Assembly (NCBI RefSeq): GCF_001463745.1
Contig: NZ_BBWJ01000032.1
Span: 149,496 to 213,495 of the forward strand
Reading direction: 5' to 3'
DNA length: 64,000 bases
Source of the DNA: Aureimonas sp. AU22
GTDB taxonomy: Bacteria > Pseudomonadota > Alphaproteobacteria > Rhizobiales > Rhizobiaceae
Part shown: one piece after another, positions 34,710-44,002 of the stretch
How positions within the stretch are numbered: the first letter of the stretch is position 1
Layout: each line of letters starts with the position of its first letter
Translations under genes and position numbers: made by a program
The notes under the pieces: model-generated
The model's input: the letters and a program-made list of their open reading frames with translations, nothing else
Database searches by the model: none
What the model was told of the DNA's origin: nothing

Positions 34710-36431
34710 ATGACGGGCGAGTGGATGAGCTTCGATTCGGGCGAGCGCGCGCCGGCGCTGCCCGCGCCTGCGCCGTGGAAGCTCCTCGTCGTCGACGACG
34801 ACCGCGCGGTCCACGATGGCACGCGTTTCGCGCTCGATGCCTTCCGTCTGCACGGGCGGGGTCTCGAGCTCCTCGGCGCGCGTTCCGGGGCGGAAGGGTT
34901 GGCGCAGATGCGCGCCCATCCGGACGTCGCGATCGTGCTTCTCGACGTCGTCATGGAGAGCGACGACGCTGGGCTCCGGCTGGCCCGGGCCATCCGCGAG
35001 GAACTCGGCAACGAACTCGTGCGCATCATCCTGCGCACCGGCCAACCGGGGCAGGCGCCCGAACACGACGTCGTCGTCGATTTCGACATCAACGACTACA
35101 AGGCCAAGACCGAACTCACCGCGGACCGCCTGTTCACCACCATCACCGCAGCACTGCGCTCCTTCGAGCAGCTCAAGAAGCTCGACGATATGCGCGCCGG
35201 GCTGGAACTGATCGTCGGAGCGTCGAGCGACCTCTTCAGCGAACGCTCCCTCACCCATCTCGCGCGCGGCGTCCTCCTGCAGCTCAATGCCCTTCTGTCG
35301 CTGGAATCGGAGGGCATGCTGGTGCTGCGCGAGGAAGGCGGTGGCGAGCCGACCGTGCTCGCCCGCCTCGGCAGCTTCGAGGCAGGGCAGGGGCTCGACC
35401 TCGCCGCCCTCATCGCGGAAGGAGCCGAATGGCACCAGCCGGAACACCGCGACGGGCGCGTCCATCTCTACGTGCGCACCGCCGGCGGGGCGGAGATCCT
35501 CGTCGTGCTCGACACCGAGAAGCCGCTCGACCCGACGCAAGGCGCGCTCGTGTCGGTCTATTGCGCCAAGCTCGCCGCCGCCTTCGACAACGCCCGCATG
35601 CACGGCGCGGTTCTCGCCGCCAACGAGGGGCTGGAGAGCGAGATCGCCAAGCGCACACACGAGCTTCGCACCGCGGTCGAGCGGCTGGAGATCCAGAGCG
35701 GGCAGCTGAAGCGGGTCAACGCCTTCAAGAACGAGATCCTCGGCACCGTCGCGCACGATCTGAAGAACCCGCTCGCCGTGATCCTCGGTCGGGCCGAGAT
35801 GCTGGCGGCGCTCGCCGCCGACCTTCCCGAGGACATCCGCGGGCCGATCGACACGCAGACCGAGCACCTTCGCACCGCCGCGCGTCGCATGGCCCGCATC
35901 GTTGATCTCTCCGTATCCGACGCCATGGCCGACGCCATGGACGTGCGCGTCAATCCGCGCCTCACCGAACTCGCCGCCGTGGTGCGCGCGGCGGCCGAGA
36001 TGAACGCGCCGCTGGCCGCCTCCAAGGATCAGGTCCTCGCCGTGTCCGTGCCCGACGGGCTGGCGCTGGAGTGCGACCCCGATCGCCTGGGCGAGGCGAT
36101 CGACAACCTCGTCAGCAATGCCGTGAAATACACCCCGGCCGGCGGTCGGATCGAGCTGACGGCGGGCCGCGAGGGCGATGCGGCCTTCGTGCGCGTCTGC
36201 GATTCGGGACCGGGCCTTAGGCCGGAGGACCTCGTGCGCCTGTTCGGCCGCTTCCAGCGCCTGTCCGCCCAGCCGACGGCCGGAGAAAGCTCCACCGGGC
36301 TCGGTCTCTCCATCGTGCGCAAGATCGTCGATCTGCACGGCGGCGCGATCGACGTCGCCGAAACCGGTCCGCTCGGCGGCGCCGCCTTCACCATCACCCT
36401 TCCCCTCAGCCCCCTTCCTGGACGCCCTTGA
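34710..36431 (+). CDS. Receiver-DUF3369-histidine kinase (reversed hybrid)
   Basis: A soluble 573-residue signalling protein. The N-terminal receiver (about 23-150) has the acidic pocket DD30, phospho-acceptor Asp79 in VLLDVVM and a Lys near 131-133. DUF3369 fills about 155-305, followed by a coiled coil (305-340). The HisKA helix has His349 in TVAHDLKNPLAV, and the ATPase domain has an N-box NLVSNAVKY, DSGPGL and STGLGLSIV. The receiver comes before the kinase, the reverse of ordinary hybrids, so phosphorylation of Asp79 probably controls kinase output. GGAGG just ahead supports the ATG at 34710; an ATG at 34725 is possible. The regulator gene follows after only 3 bp. Confidence 0.9.
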   Translation: MTGEWMSFDSGERAPALPAPAPWKLLVVDDDRAVHDGTRFALDAFRLHGRGLELLGARSGAEGLAQMRAHPDVAIVLLDVVMESDDAGLRLARAIREELGNELVRIILRTGQPGQAPEHDVVVDFDINDYKAKTELTADRLFTTITAALRSFEQLKKLDDMRAGLELIVGASSDLFSERSLTHLARGVLLQLNALLSLESEGMLVLREEGGGEPTVLARLGSFEAGQGLDLAALIAEGAEWHQPEHRDGRVHLYVRTAGGAEILVVLDTEKPLDPTQGALVSVYCAKLAAAFDNARMHGAVLAANEGLESEIAKRTHELRTAVERLEIQSGQLKRVNAFKNEILGTVAHDLKNPLAVILGRAEMLAALAADLPEDIRGPIDTQTEHLRTAARRMARIVDLSVSDAMADAMDVRVNPRLTELAAVVRAAAEMNAPLAASKDQVLAVSVPDGLALECDPDRLGEAIDNLVSNAVKYTPAGGRIELTAGREGDAAFVRVCDSGPGLRPEDLVRLFGRFQRLSAQPTAGESSTGLGLSIVRKIVDLHGGAIDVAETGPLGGAAFTITLPLSPLPGRP

Positions 36432-36434
36432 GAG

Positions 36435-37187
36435 ATGCCGATGAGCGAACCCCTGATCGCAGTGGTCGACGACGAGGAGCCGACGCGCGCGATGATCGGC
36501 GACTACCTCGCCATGAACGGGCTTCGCGTCGCGTCCTGCGACGGGGGTGCCGCGTTCCGGGACCTCCTGATGCGCGAGACGCCCGACCTCGTGGTGCTCG
36601 ATCTCAACATGCCCGGCGAGGACGGACTGTCGATCGTGCGCTTCCTGAAGACGGAAACGCGCATTCCGGTGATCATGCTGACGGCGACCGCCAGCCTCGT
36701 CGATCGCGTGGTGGGGCTCGAGCTCGGCGCCGACGACTACCTCGCCAAGCCCTGCGAGCTGCGCGAACTTTTGGCGCGCATCCGCTCCGTGCTGCGCCGC
36801 GCCGCCAGCGTCGCCGCGTCGCCCGCCGCCGAGGCGGACGCGGCGCGGCGCGTGCGCTTCGGCACCAAGTGGCTGGATCTCGACGCACAGCTCCTGTGGG
36901 ACGAGGCGGGAGGTTCGGTGCAGCTCGTCCAGAGCGAGTTCAGCCTGCTCAAGGCCTTCGCCGAGAACCCGCGCCGCGTGCTCACGCGCGAACGGCTGCT
37001 GGATCTGGCGAGCGCCCGGGACAGCGACCCGTTCGACCGGGCGATCGACGTGCGCATCACCCGCATCCGCCGCAAGGTGGAGCCGGATCCCGCCCATCCC
37101 ACCGTGATCCGCACGGTGCGCGGGGCGGGATACATCTTCTCGCCGGAAGCGGCGCCCCAGGCGTCGGCCGGAACGAAATCGGCATGA
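36435..37187 (+). CDS. OmpR-family response regulator
   Basis: A DNA-binding regulator of 250 residues. The receiver has DDEE at 12-15, phospho-acceptor Asp56 in LVVLDLNMPGEDG, switch Thr83 and Lys105 in DYLAKPCE. A linker of about 30 residues leads to the winged-helix domain (about 140-237: LVQSEFSLLKAFAENPRRVL and VRITRIRRKVEPDP, ending TVRGAGYIF). It lies between two kinase genes and is probably the output for one or both. It resembles the TorR/OmpR branch, which fits the TorS-like kinase downstream. Confidence 0.94.
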   Translation: MPMSEPLIAVVDDEEPTRAMIGDYLAMNGLRVASCDGGAAFRDLLMRETPDLVVLDLNMPGEDGLSIVRFLKTETRIPVIMLTATASLVDRVVGLELGADDYLAKPCELRELLARIRSVLRRAASVAASPAAEADAARRVRFGTKWLDLDAQLLWDEAGGSVQLVQSEFSLLKAFAENPRRVLTRERLLDLASARDSDPFDRAIDVRITRIRRKVEPDPAHPTVIRTVRGAGYIFSPEAAPQASAGTKSA

Positions 37188-37236
37188 AACGAAACGCCCC
37201 CATGGTCCGCCCGTCTCGACGCCACCCGGATCTCGC

Positions 37237-39630
37237 ATGGACCACGTCTCCCCCAGCTGCCTGACACCGGTCCGATCCGGAACGGCGTCCGGCGTCTGGC
37301 CGGCCCGCCGGCTCCATTCGCGATTGCGTTTCGGCGGACCGACGATCGCCCAGCGCGTGTTTCTGGTCGGTGCGATCCCGATCGCGCTGATCGCGCTGAT
37401 CGGCTTCCTGTCCGTGGTGCTGCTCGACCGCGCCGACCTTGCGCGGGCCGGCGCGCTCGAGGCCGCCAACATCTATCGTCAGGTCGTTTCGGGCATGAGC
37501 GCGCAGGACGCCTACGTGTCGGGCGCACGCACGGGCCGCGAGCGCCAAGCCGCCGCCTTTTCGGCGTCCGTCACCGGCGCGTCGGCGGGCCTGCGCGAGC
37601 TGGCGGCAAGGACGCGCGATCCCGTCCAGGCGAGCTCCATCGTGCAGACGCGTGCCACGCTCGGGCGATACCAGTCGCTGATGGCCGATCTGACGAGGGC
37701 GACGCGCGAAAGCGATCGCCTGGTGGCCGAGATGGACGAACGCCTCCAGACGCTCTTGCGGCTGACCGACGAGGCACGCGCCCGCCAGACACGCTCCAAC
37801 CGCGGCCTCGTCGGCACGCTGACGGCGCGCGATCGATCATTGAGCCTGACGCGCGACGTGGTTGACAGCGCCTTGGCGCTGCGAGCGGCGATCGCCGACG
37901 GCATGCTGGTTCTCGTCAGCGGCCGTTCGCCCTCCGAGACCAGCGTCTCGGCGTCCTTCGAGATGGCGCGGGTGCGCAACGCCGCCGCGCGCCTCACGGA
38001 AGCGATCGAGGTGGCGCGGGCCGGCGGGGCAGGCGAGCGCGCCCCGCCCGATCTGGGTTCCGAAGGCCCGCGGGCGCTTCGCGACGCGCTGGATCGCGTG
38101 GACCGCCAGCTGAAGGTCGACATATCCGCCCAGCGCACCCTGCAGGGCGAGATTTCCAGCCTTCTCGCCTACACGGTGGATGCGCACGAGACCGAGCAGG
38201 CGACGCAGAACATCGCGGTCGACACGCTGAAGCTCGCCCGCCACAGCCGCGAGGTGATCGAGGCGCGATCGGCCGATGCCATTCCCGCGATCGACGCGCA
38301 GGGGCGCGCGATCGGCGAGAAGGTCGAGGGACTTCCCATCTCGCCGCTGATCCAGAGCGAGATGATCGACGCGCTGGAGAAATGGCGCTCGGGCCTTCGC
38401 GCCGTGCGCCAGGGGCTGGAGGAACAGTCGCGCCTCCTGGTCGACATGTCCGACACGGCGGGGATCATGCTGCTCCAGGTTTCCGGCCTCAACAACGACC
38501 TCTCCAGAAATGCCGACGCCATCGGCTCGACCGTGCGCCAGATCCTGTTTGCGGGCGGCGGCATGGCGTTTCTCCTGGCCTCGGGCGCCGGGGTCCTCGT
38601 CGCCCGATCCATCACCAAGCCGCTGCGGCGGCTGGAGCGCGGCATGATCGCGCGCGCCAGCCGCACCGATGCCGGTCTCCTGCCCGAGGCCGATCGCCTC
38701 GACGAGCTCGGCTCCATGGCACGCGCCACCAACAACGTGCTCCTGGAACGCGACATGCGCGAGGCGGCGCTGCGCCGCGCGAAGGAGCAATCGGACGAGA
38801 CGCTCTCGCGCCTGCGCGAGACGCAGGCCGACCTGATCCAGGCCGAGAAGCTCGCCTCGCTCGGTCAGCTCGTCGCGGGCGTCGCCCACGAGATCAACAC
38901 GCCGCTCGGCGTGGCGCTGACCACCGCCACGACCATGGCGGGCGACGTGCGCCGCTTCGAGGCGGCGACCGCCGACGGGCGCGTGACGCGCGAGGCGTTC
39001 GCCGCCTTCGTCGCACGCATGGCGGAAGGCGCACGCCTCACCACCACCAATGTCGAGCGCGCCGCCGGCCTCGTCCATTCCTTCAAGCAGGTGGCGGCCG
39101 ACCAGGCGAGCGGCGAGCGGCGCGAGTTCGAGTTCGGCGAGTTCGCGCGCGACCTCTTCACCAGCCTCGGCCCCTTGCGCAAGCGCGCCGGCCACGAGCT
39201 GGAGGTGGTGTGCGAGCCGGGCCTGCGCCTCAACTCCTATCCCGGCGCGCTGGCGCAGGTGCTGACCAACCTCCTGTCCAACGCCTATGCCCATGCCTAC
39301 GGACCGGGGCAGACGGGGACGATCCGCGTCGAGGCGCAGCGACGGGGGGCGAACGCCTTGCGCATCGCCTTCTCCGACGACGGGCGCGGCATCGCGCGCG
39401 AGGACCGCTTGCGCGTCTTCGATCCGTTCTTCACCACCGGGCGCGCCACCGGCTCCACCGGCCTCGGCCTCCACATCGTCTTCAATCTCGTGACCGCGAC
39501 GCTCGGCGGCAGCGTGTCGCTTGCCGGCGGATCCGACGGGGGCACGACCTTTCTCCTCGACCTGCCGCTCGACGCGCCGCGCCACGACGCGCCCGCGCAC
39601 CTGCCCGGTCTCGAAGGTCCTGCGCCATGA
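37237..39630 (+). CDS. Membrane histidine kinase with large helical periplasmic domain (TorS-like layout)
   Basis: A 797-residue sensor. TM1 is at about 41-63 and TM2 at about 436-456. Between them lies a periplasmic domain of about 370 residues predicted all-helical (heptad-like Leu/Ala patterns, very few prolines), as in TorS-type sensors. After TM2 come a HAMP segment (457-510), a signalling coiled coil, the HisKA helix with His551 in GVAHEINTPLGVALT, and an ATPase domain (N-box LTNLLSNAYAHAY, SDDGRGIARED, TGSTGLGLHIV). No receiver or Hpt domain follows, unlike TorS itself. Its stop overlaps the start of the solute-binding protein gene (ATGA), implying equal expression and probably physical partnership. 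Confidence 0.9.
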   Translation: MDHVSPSCLTPVRSGTASGVWPARRLHSRLRFGGPTIAQRVFLVGAIPIALIALIGFLSVVLLDRADLARAGALEAANIYRQVVSGMSAQDAYVSGARTGRERQAAAFSASVTGASAGLRELAARTRDPVQASSIVQTRATLGRYQSLMADLTRATRESDRLVAEMDERLQTLLRLTDEARARQTRSNRGLVGTLTARDRSLSLTRDVVDSALALRAAIADGMLVLVSGRSPSETSVSASFEMARVRNAAARLTEAIEVARAGGAGERAPPDLGSEGPRALRDALDRVDRQLKVDISAQRTLQGEISSLLAYTVDAHETEQATQNIAVDTLKLARHSREVIEARSADAIPAIDAQGRAIGEKVEGLPISPLIQSEMIDALEKWRSGLRAVRQGLEEQSRLLVDMSDTAGIMLLQVSGLNNDLSRNADAIGSTVRQILFAGGGMAFLLASGAGVLVARSITKPLRRLERGMIARASRTDAGLLPEADRLDELGSMARATNNVLLERDMREAALRRAKEQSDETLSRLRETQADLIQAEKLASLGQLVAGVAHEINTPLGVALTTATTMAGDVRRFEAATADGRVTREAFAAFVARMAEGARLTTTNVERAAGLVHSFKQVAADQASGERREFEFGEFARDLFTSLGPLRKRAGHELEVVCEPGLRLNSYPGALAQVLTNLLSNAYAHAYGPGQTGTIRVEAQRRGANALRIAFSDDGRGIAREDRLRVFDPFFTTGRATGSTGLGLHIVFNLVTATLGGSVSLAGGSDGGTTFLLDLPLDAPRHDAPAHLPGLEGPAP

Positions 39631-41243
39631 CGCTTGCCCGCCTCGTTCTCGTCCTTTTCGTCCTTCTCGCCCTGCCGGCCACGGCCGGCGCCAAGACCTT
39701 CGTGTTCTGTTCGGAGGGCGATCCGGAATCCATCAGCCCGCAGCTCGCCATCACCGGAACGGCGATGGACGCCTCGAAACCCATGTTCAACACGCTAGTC
39801 GAGTTCCGCCCCGGATCGACCGAGATCCGCCCGGCGCTCGCCACCAGCTGGACCGTTTCGCCCGACGGGCTCGACTACACCTTCACCTTGCGGAGCGACG
39901 TCGCCTTCCATGCCAACGACGACTTCACGCCGACACGCCCCATGGAGGCGCGCGACGTGATCTTTTCGCTGGAGCGCCAATGGAAGCCCGACCATCCGTT
40001 CCATGCCGTGTCGGGCGCGCGCTTCGACTATTTCCAGGATTCGGGCTTTCCCGACCTCATCTCGTCGATCGAGGCGCCCGATCCGCATCACGTGCGCATC
40101 CGCCTGACGCGGCCCGAGGCGCCGTTCCTCGCCAACCTCGCCATGCCCTTCATGTCGATCCTGTCGGCCGAATATGCGGATCATCTTCTGGCCGCGGGAC
40201 GGCCGGAAGCGCTCGACACCGCGCCCGTCGGCACCGGGCCGTTCCAGTTCGTCGGCTTCAAGCCGGGCGTCGCCATCCGCTTCCGCGCCTTCGAGGGCTA
40301 TTGGCGCGGTCGCCAGCCGATCGACACCCTGGTCTTCTCGATCACGCCCACGACCTCGGCCCGGCTCGCCAAGCTGTCGGCGGGCGAGTGCCACATGAGC
40401 GCCTTCCCGGACGCCGCCGATCTGCCGGCCCTGCGCGCGAGCCCCGACCTCAAGGTCTACGAAACCGAAGGTTTGAACGTCGGCTACCTCGCCATGAACA
40501 CGCACGTGAAACCGTTCGACGACGTGCGGGTGCGCCGGGCGATCAACATGGCGATCGACCGGCAGGCGATCCTCTCGGCCGTCTATGTCAGCGGCGCGGT
40601 GGCCGCCAAGAACCCGATCCCGCCGACGCTCTGGGCCTTCGACAACGACATCCGGCCCTACCCCTACAACGTCGCGATGGCGCGCAAGCTTCTGATCGAG
40701 GCGGGGCTGGAGAACGGGCTCGATGCCGACATCTGGTACATGCCGGTCTCGCGCCCCTACAATCCCAACGCCCGGCGCGTCGCCGAGATGATCGCGGCCG
40801 ACCTCGAGAAGCTCGGCATCCGCCTCCACCTGCGGACCACCGAGTGGAACGCCTACCGCGTCGCCATCATGGGCAACGAGGACGTGCCGCTCGTGCTCTA
40901 CGGCTGGGCGGGGGACAACGGTGATCCCGACAACTTCCTTCACACGCTGCTCGGCTGCACCGCGGCACGGCCCGGCGGCAACAACGTGGCGCGGTGGTGC
41001 GACCCGGACTACGACCGGCTGGTGCGCGAGGCCAAGACCGTCTCGGACGTGCCGACGCGCAAGCGCCTCTACGCCGAAGCCCAGGAAATCTTTCACCGCG
41101 AGGCGCCCTGGGTGCCGCTCGCCCATTCGATCTTCTCGGTGGCGGCGCGGCGCGAGGTGACCGGCTATGTCGCCGATCCCTTGTTCTACCATTCGTTCGA
41201 GGGCGTCGATCTCGCTCCGGAAGCGGACATGCCGCCGGAGTGA
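39627..41243 (+). CDS. Family-5 (DppA/OppA-type) solute-binding protein
   Basis: A periplasmic binding protein of 538 residues with a Sec signal peptide (about 1-22, no lipobox). SBP_bac_5 features are FVFCSEGDPESISPQ at the mature N-terminus, the LATSWTVSPDGLDYTFTLR signature, APVGTGPFQFVGFKPG and VRRAINMAIDRQAIL. Members bind peptides, heme, nickel or opines. The C-terminal HTLLGCTAARPGGNNVARWC carries two Cys, as in DppA. No permease or ATPase genes of the Dpp type are near. The four-base overlap with the upstream kinase gene suggests the protein is a ligand-sensing partner of that kinase rather than, or as well as, a transport component. The ligand is unknown. Confidence 0.92.
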   Translation: MTLARLVLVLFVLLALPATAGAKTFVFCSEGDPESISPQLAITGTAMDASKPMFNTLVEFRPGSTEIRPALATSWTVSPDGLDYTFTLRSDVAFHANDDFTPTRPMEARDVIFSLERQWKPDHPFHAVSGARFDYFQDSGFPDLISSIEAPDPHHVRIRLTRPEAPFLANLAMPFMSILSAEYADHLLAAGRPEALDTAPVGTGPFQFVGFKPGVAIRFRAFEGYWRGRQPIDTLVFSITPTTSARLAKLSAGECHMSAFPDAADLPALRASPDLKVYETEGLNVGYLAMNTHVKPFDDVRVRRAINMAIDRQAILSAVYVSGAVAAKNPIPPTLWAFDNDIRPYPYNVAMARKLLIEAGLENGLDADIWYMPVSRPYNPNARRVAEMIAADLEKLGIRLHLRTTEWNAYRVAIMGNEDVPLVLYGWAGDNGDPDNFLHTLLGCTAARPGGNNVARWCDPDYDRLVREAKTVSDVPTRKRLYAEAQEIFHREAPWVPLAHSIFSVAARREVTGYVADPLFYHSFEGVDLAPEADMPPE

Positions 41244-41253
41244 GGGCGCTCGA

Positions 41254-43890
41254 TCAGGCCAGCGCGCGCTCGCTCGCAAGGACGCGCAGGATCGCGCCTT
41301 CCAGGTCCTCCATGCCGTAGGGCTTCGACAGCACCGTGACGCGCGGGTCCGCGCCCGGCGTGACGCCCGCCACGTGGCGATCGCCGGTCGCGAACACGAT
41401 GCCGACCTCCGGCTTCACCTGCCGCGCCTCGTCCGCCAGTTCGGTGCCCGACATGCCCGGCAGGTTGACGTCGGTGACCAGCGCGTCGAACGGCAGGGTC
41501 TGGATCGCGGTGAGGGCGTCCTCGGCGCGGCCGGCCTCGACCACGACATAGCCGAGGTCCTTCAGCATGTCGGCGGTGTTCATGCGGATCAGGCCGTCGT
41601 CCTCGACGAGGAGGATGGTGCCCTTGCCCACTGGTTCCGGGACGGTGGCTCCGGCCCCGGCTCCGGTTCCGCCGCTCTTGGCTGGCGTCGCCGGTCCCGG
41701 CGCGGCGGGCGCGAGGGAGGGGCCGTGCAACGCCTTGCGCGCGCCGTTCGCCTGCGCCTCGTTGGCATGGACGTGGCGAATCTTCCGAGCCAGAGCCTCG
41801 CGGGTATAGGGCTTGGGCAGAAGCTGGACCCCGGCGTCGAGCCGGCCGCCGTGGACGATGGAGTTCTCGGTGTAGCCGGAGGTGAAGAGCACGGCGAGGC
41901 CGGGCAGGCGCTCCTTGGCCTTGCGGGCAAGCTCCGGACTTTTCAGCTTCCCGGGCATGACGACGTCGGTGAACAGGATGTCGATCGGGATGCCGCTCTC
42001 GACGACGTTGAGCGCCGACTGGGCGTCCACCGCCTTGAGAACGCGGTAGCCGAGGTCGGTCAGCATCTCGACCGCAGTCGCGCGCACCTCCTCGTCGTCC
42101 TCCACCACGAGCACGGTCTCCGTGCCGCCCGCGACGGGACCGGTGTCGACCTCGACCTCCTGGTCCTCGCGCTCGGTGGAGCGCGGCAGGTAGAGCCGGA
42201 TCGTGGTGCCATGCCCGACTTCGGAGTAGATGTTCACATGGCCGCCGGACTGCTTCACGAAGCCGTAGACCATGGAAAGGCCGAGGCCGGAGCCCTTGCC
42301 CTCGGCCTTGGTGGTGAAGAAGGGCTCGAACACGCGCTCGATCACCTCCGGGCTCATGCCCGAACCCGTGTCGCTCACCGCCAGCATGACGTATTGCCCG
42401 GCCGCGACCTCGTGGCGGCGGGCGTAGTCGTCGTCGAGATGGGCGTTGGAGAGTTCGATCGTCAGCTTGCCCTGGCTCTCCATCGCGTCGCGCGCGTTGA
42501 TCGCGAGGTTGAGAAGCGCGTTCTCGATCTGGTTCGGGTCGATGAACGTGTTCCACAACCCGCCGCCGAACACGGTCTCGACCTCGACGCCCTCGCCGAT
42601 CGCCCGGCGCAGCATGTCGTCCATGCCGCGCACGAAGCGCGTGACGTTGACGACCTTGGGCTCGAGTGCCTGGCGACGGCCGAAGGCGAGAAGCTGGGCG
42701 GCGAGCCTCGCCCCGCGCGAGACCCCGGCCAGGGCGTTGCGCACGCGCGTCTCGGCGCGGTCGTTGCCGGCGATGTCCTTGAGGAGGAGCTGGAGGTTGC
42801 CGGAGACGACCTGAAGAAGGTTGTTGAAGTCGTGCGCGACGCCGCCCGTCAGCTTGCCCACCGTTTCCAGGCGTTGCGAGCGGTTGAGCGCCGCCTCGGC
42901 CGCGCGCCGCTCGTCCACCGCCTGCGCCACGCGCTGCTCCAGCGTCTCGTTCAGCTGGCGGAGCTGCTCCTCCGCGCGCTCGCGATGGCGGATCTGCCGC
43001 TCCAGGACGCCGGCATGCTCGCGCATGCGCTCCTGCGCGAGACGCTCGTCGGTGACGTCGGTGTGGACGCCGACCCACTCGCGCAAGGCTCCCGCCTCGT
43101 CGATGATCGGCACCGCCCGAATGGAGAAGGTGCGCCATTCGCCGGAGGCGACGCGGACCCGGTGCTCGAACACGAAGGTGGATCGCGCCGCGACCGCCTC
43201 GTTCCAGGCGACCACCGTGGCGTCGGCATCCTCGGGATGTACGGCGGCGGCCCAGCCGAAGCCTTCGTATTCCTCGCGGGTCTGGCCCGTGAGCGCGGCC
43301 CAGCCCGGCTGGTCGCCGCTCATCCGCCCTTCGGCGGAGTTCGTCCAGAGCGTCGAGTGGATGGCGGCGACGGCGGCCCGGAACCGCTCGTTCGACTGGC
43401 GCAGGCCGCTGCGCGCGGCCTCGCGCTCGGTGTGCTCGATCACCGTGCACAGGACGCCGCCGATCGCTCCCTCGCTGTTGCGGATCGGTGTGTAGAACAG
43501 ATCGAACACGACGTAGCGGAAAGCCCCGTTGCGAAACAGGCGCATCGGCTGGTCGCGGTAGGTTTCCGCCTGGCCGGCGAGGCCGGTCTCGATGACCTTG
43601 CGGTTCCAGTCCCAGATCTCGGGCCAGACGTCCGGCACGGTGCCGCCGAAGGCCGCCGGATGCTTGTCCCCGGCGATCTCGCGGTAACCGTCGTTGTAGA
43701 TCATCACATGATCGGGTCCCCACATGAGGACCTTGGGGATCTGCGAATCCAGAACCGTGTCGAGCACGATCGCCAGAGCCGGCGCCCAGTTCTCGCGGGG
43801 GCCGAGCGAGGTGGCCGACCAGTCGGTCGTCTCCAGAAGCGCGCGCGCCGAAACCGGTGGCTCCGGCTGAAGGTCGAGCGCTGCGCTCAT
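41254..43890 (-). CDS. PAS-PAS hybrid histidine kinase with two receivers
   Basis: A soluble 878-residue hybrid. Two PAS-like domains occupy about 35-155 (MWGPDHVMIYNDGYREIAG) and 165-285 (VHPEDADATVVAWNEAVAA with a PAC segment). A coiled coil follows at 285-340. The kinase core has His353 in GGVAHDFNNLLQVVSGNL and an NLAINARDAM N-box, with KGSGLGLSMVYGFVKQSGG. There are two C-terminal receivers (about 585-700 with Asp in LFTDVVMPG, and 755-875 with Asp in LVTDVNLPG). The DFNNLL-type kinase with receivers is common in Rhizobiales. It converges on the binding-protein gene with a 10-bp gap, so the two signalling sets share one locus, but a shared circuit is inference. Confidence 0.9.
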   Translation of the reverse strand: MSAALDLQPEPPVSARALLETTDWSATSLGPRENWAPALAIVLDTVLDSQIPKVLMWGPDHVMIYNDGYREIAGDKHPAAFGGTVPDVWPEIWDWNRKVIETGLAGQAETYRDQPMRLFRNGAFRYVVFDLFYTPIRNSEGAIGGVLCTVIEHTEREAARSGLRQSNERFRAAVAAIHSTLWTNSAEGRMSGDQPGWAALTGQTREEYEGFGWAAAVHPEDADATVVAWNEAVAARSTFVFEHRVRVASGEWRTFSIRAVPIIDEAGALREWVGVHTDVTDERLAQERMREHAGVLERQIRHRERAEEQLRQLNETLEQRVAQAVDERRAAEAALNRSQRLETVGKLTGGVAHDFNNLLQVVSGNLQLLLKDIAGNDRAETRVRNALAGVSRGARLAAQLLAFGRRQALEPKVVNVTRFVRGMDDMLRRAIGEGVEVETVFGGGLWNTFIDPNQIENALLNLAINARDAMESQGKLTIELSNAHLDDDYARRHEVAAGQYVMLAVSDTGSGMSPEVIERVFEPFFTTKAEGKGSGLGLSMVYGFVKQSGGHVNIYSEVGHGTTIRLYLPRSTEREDQEVEVDTGPVAGGTETVLVVEDDEEVRATAVEMLTDLGYRVLKAVDAQSALNVVESGIPIDILFTDVVMPGKLKSPELARKAKERLPGLAVLFTSGYTENSIVHGGRLDAGVQLLPKPYTREALARKIRHVHANEAQANGARKALHGPSLAPAAPGPATPAKSGGTGAGAGATVPEPVGKGTILLVEDDGLIRMNTADMLKDLGYVVVEAGRAEDALTAIQTLPFDALVTDVNLPGMSGTELADEARQVKPEVGIVFATGDRHVAGVTPGADPRVTVLSKPYGMEDLEGAILRVLASERALA

Positions 43891-44002
43891 GCGTATGGTC
43901 CCCCGGGTCTGGCGCGGCCGATGCGCGCCCTGAAGCTAACGCATCGGCATGCCTTCAAATTGCGACTTCGGCAAGGCCTCGTCGGCAACATGCCTCGCGG
44001 CT

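Noticed and set aside
34545..37472. Open frame of 975 codons on the minus strand
   Set aside because: Antisense to the REC-DUF3369-kinase and OmpR-type regulator genes, which have clear domains. Composition is that of a shadow frame.
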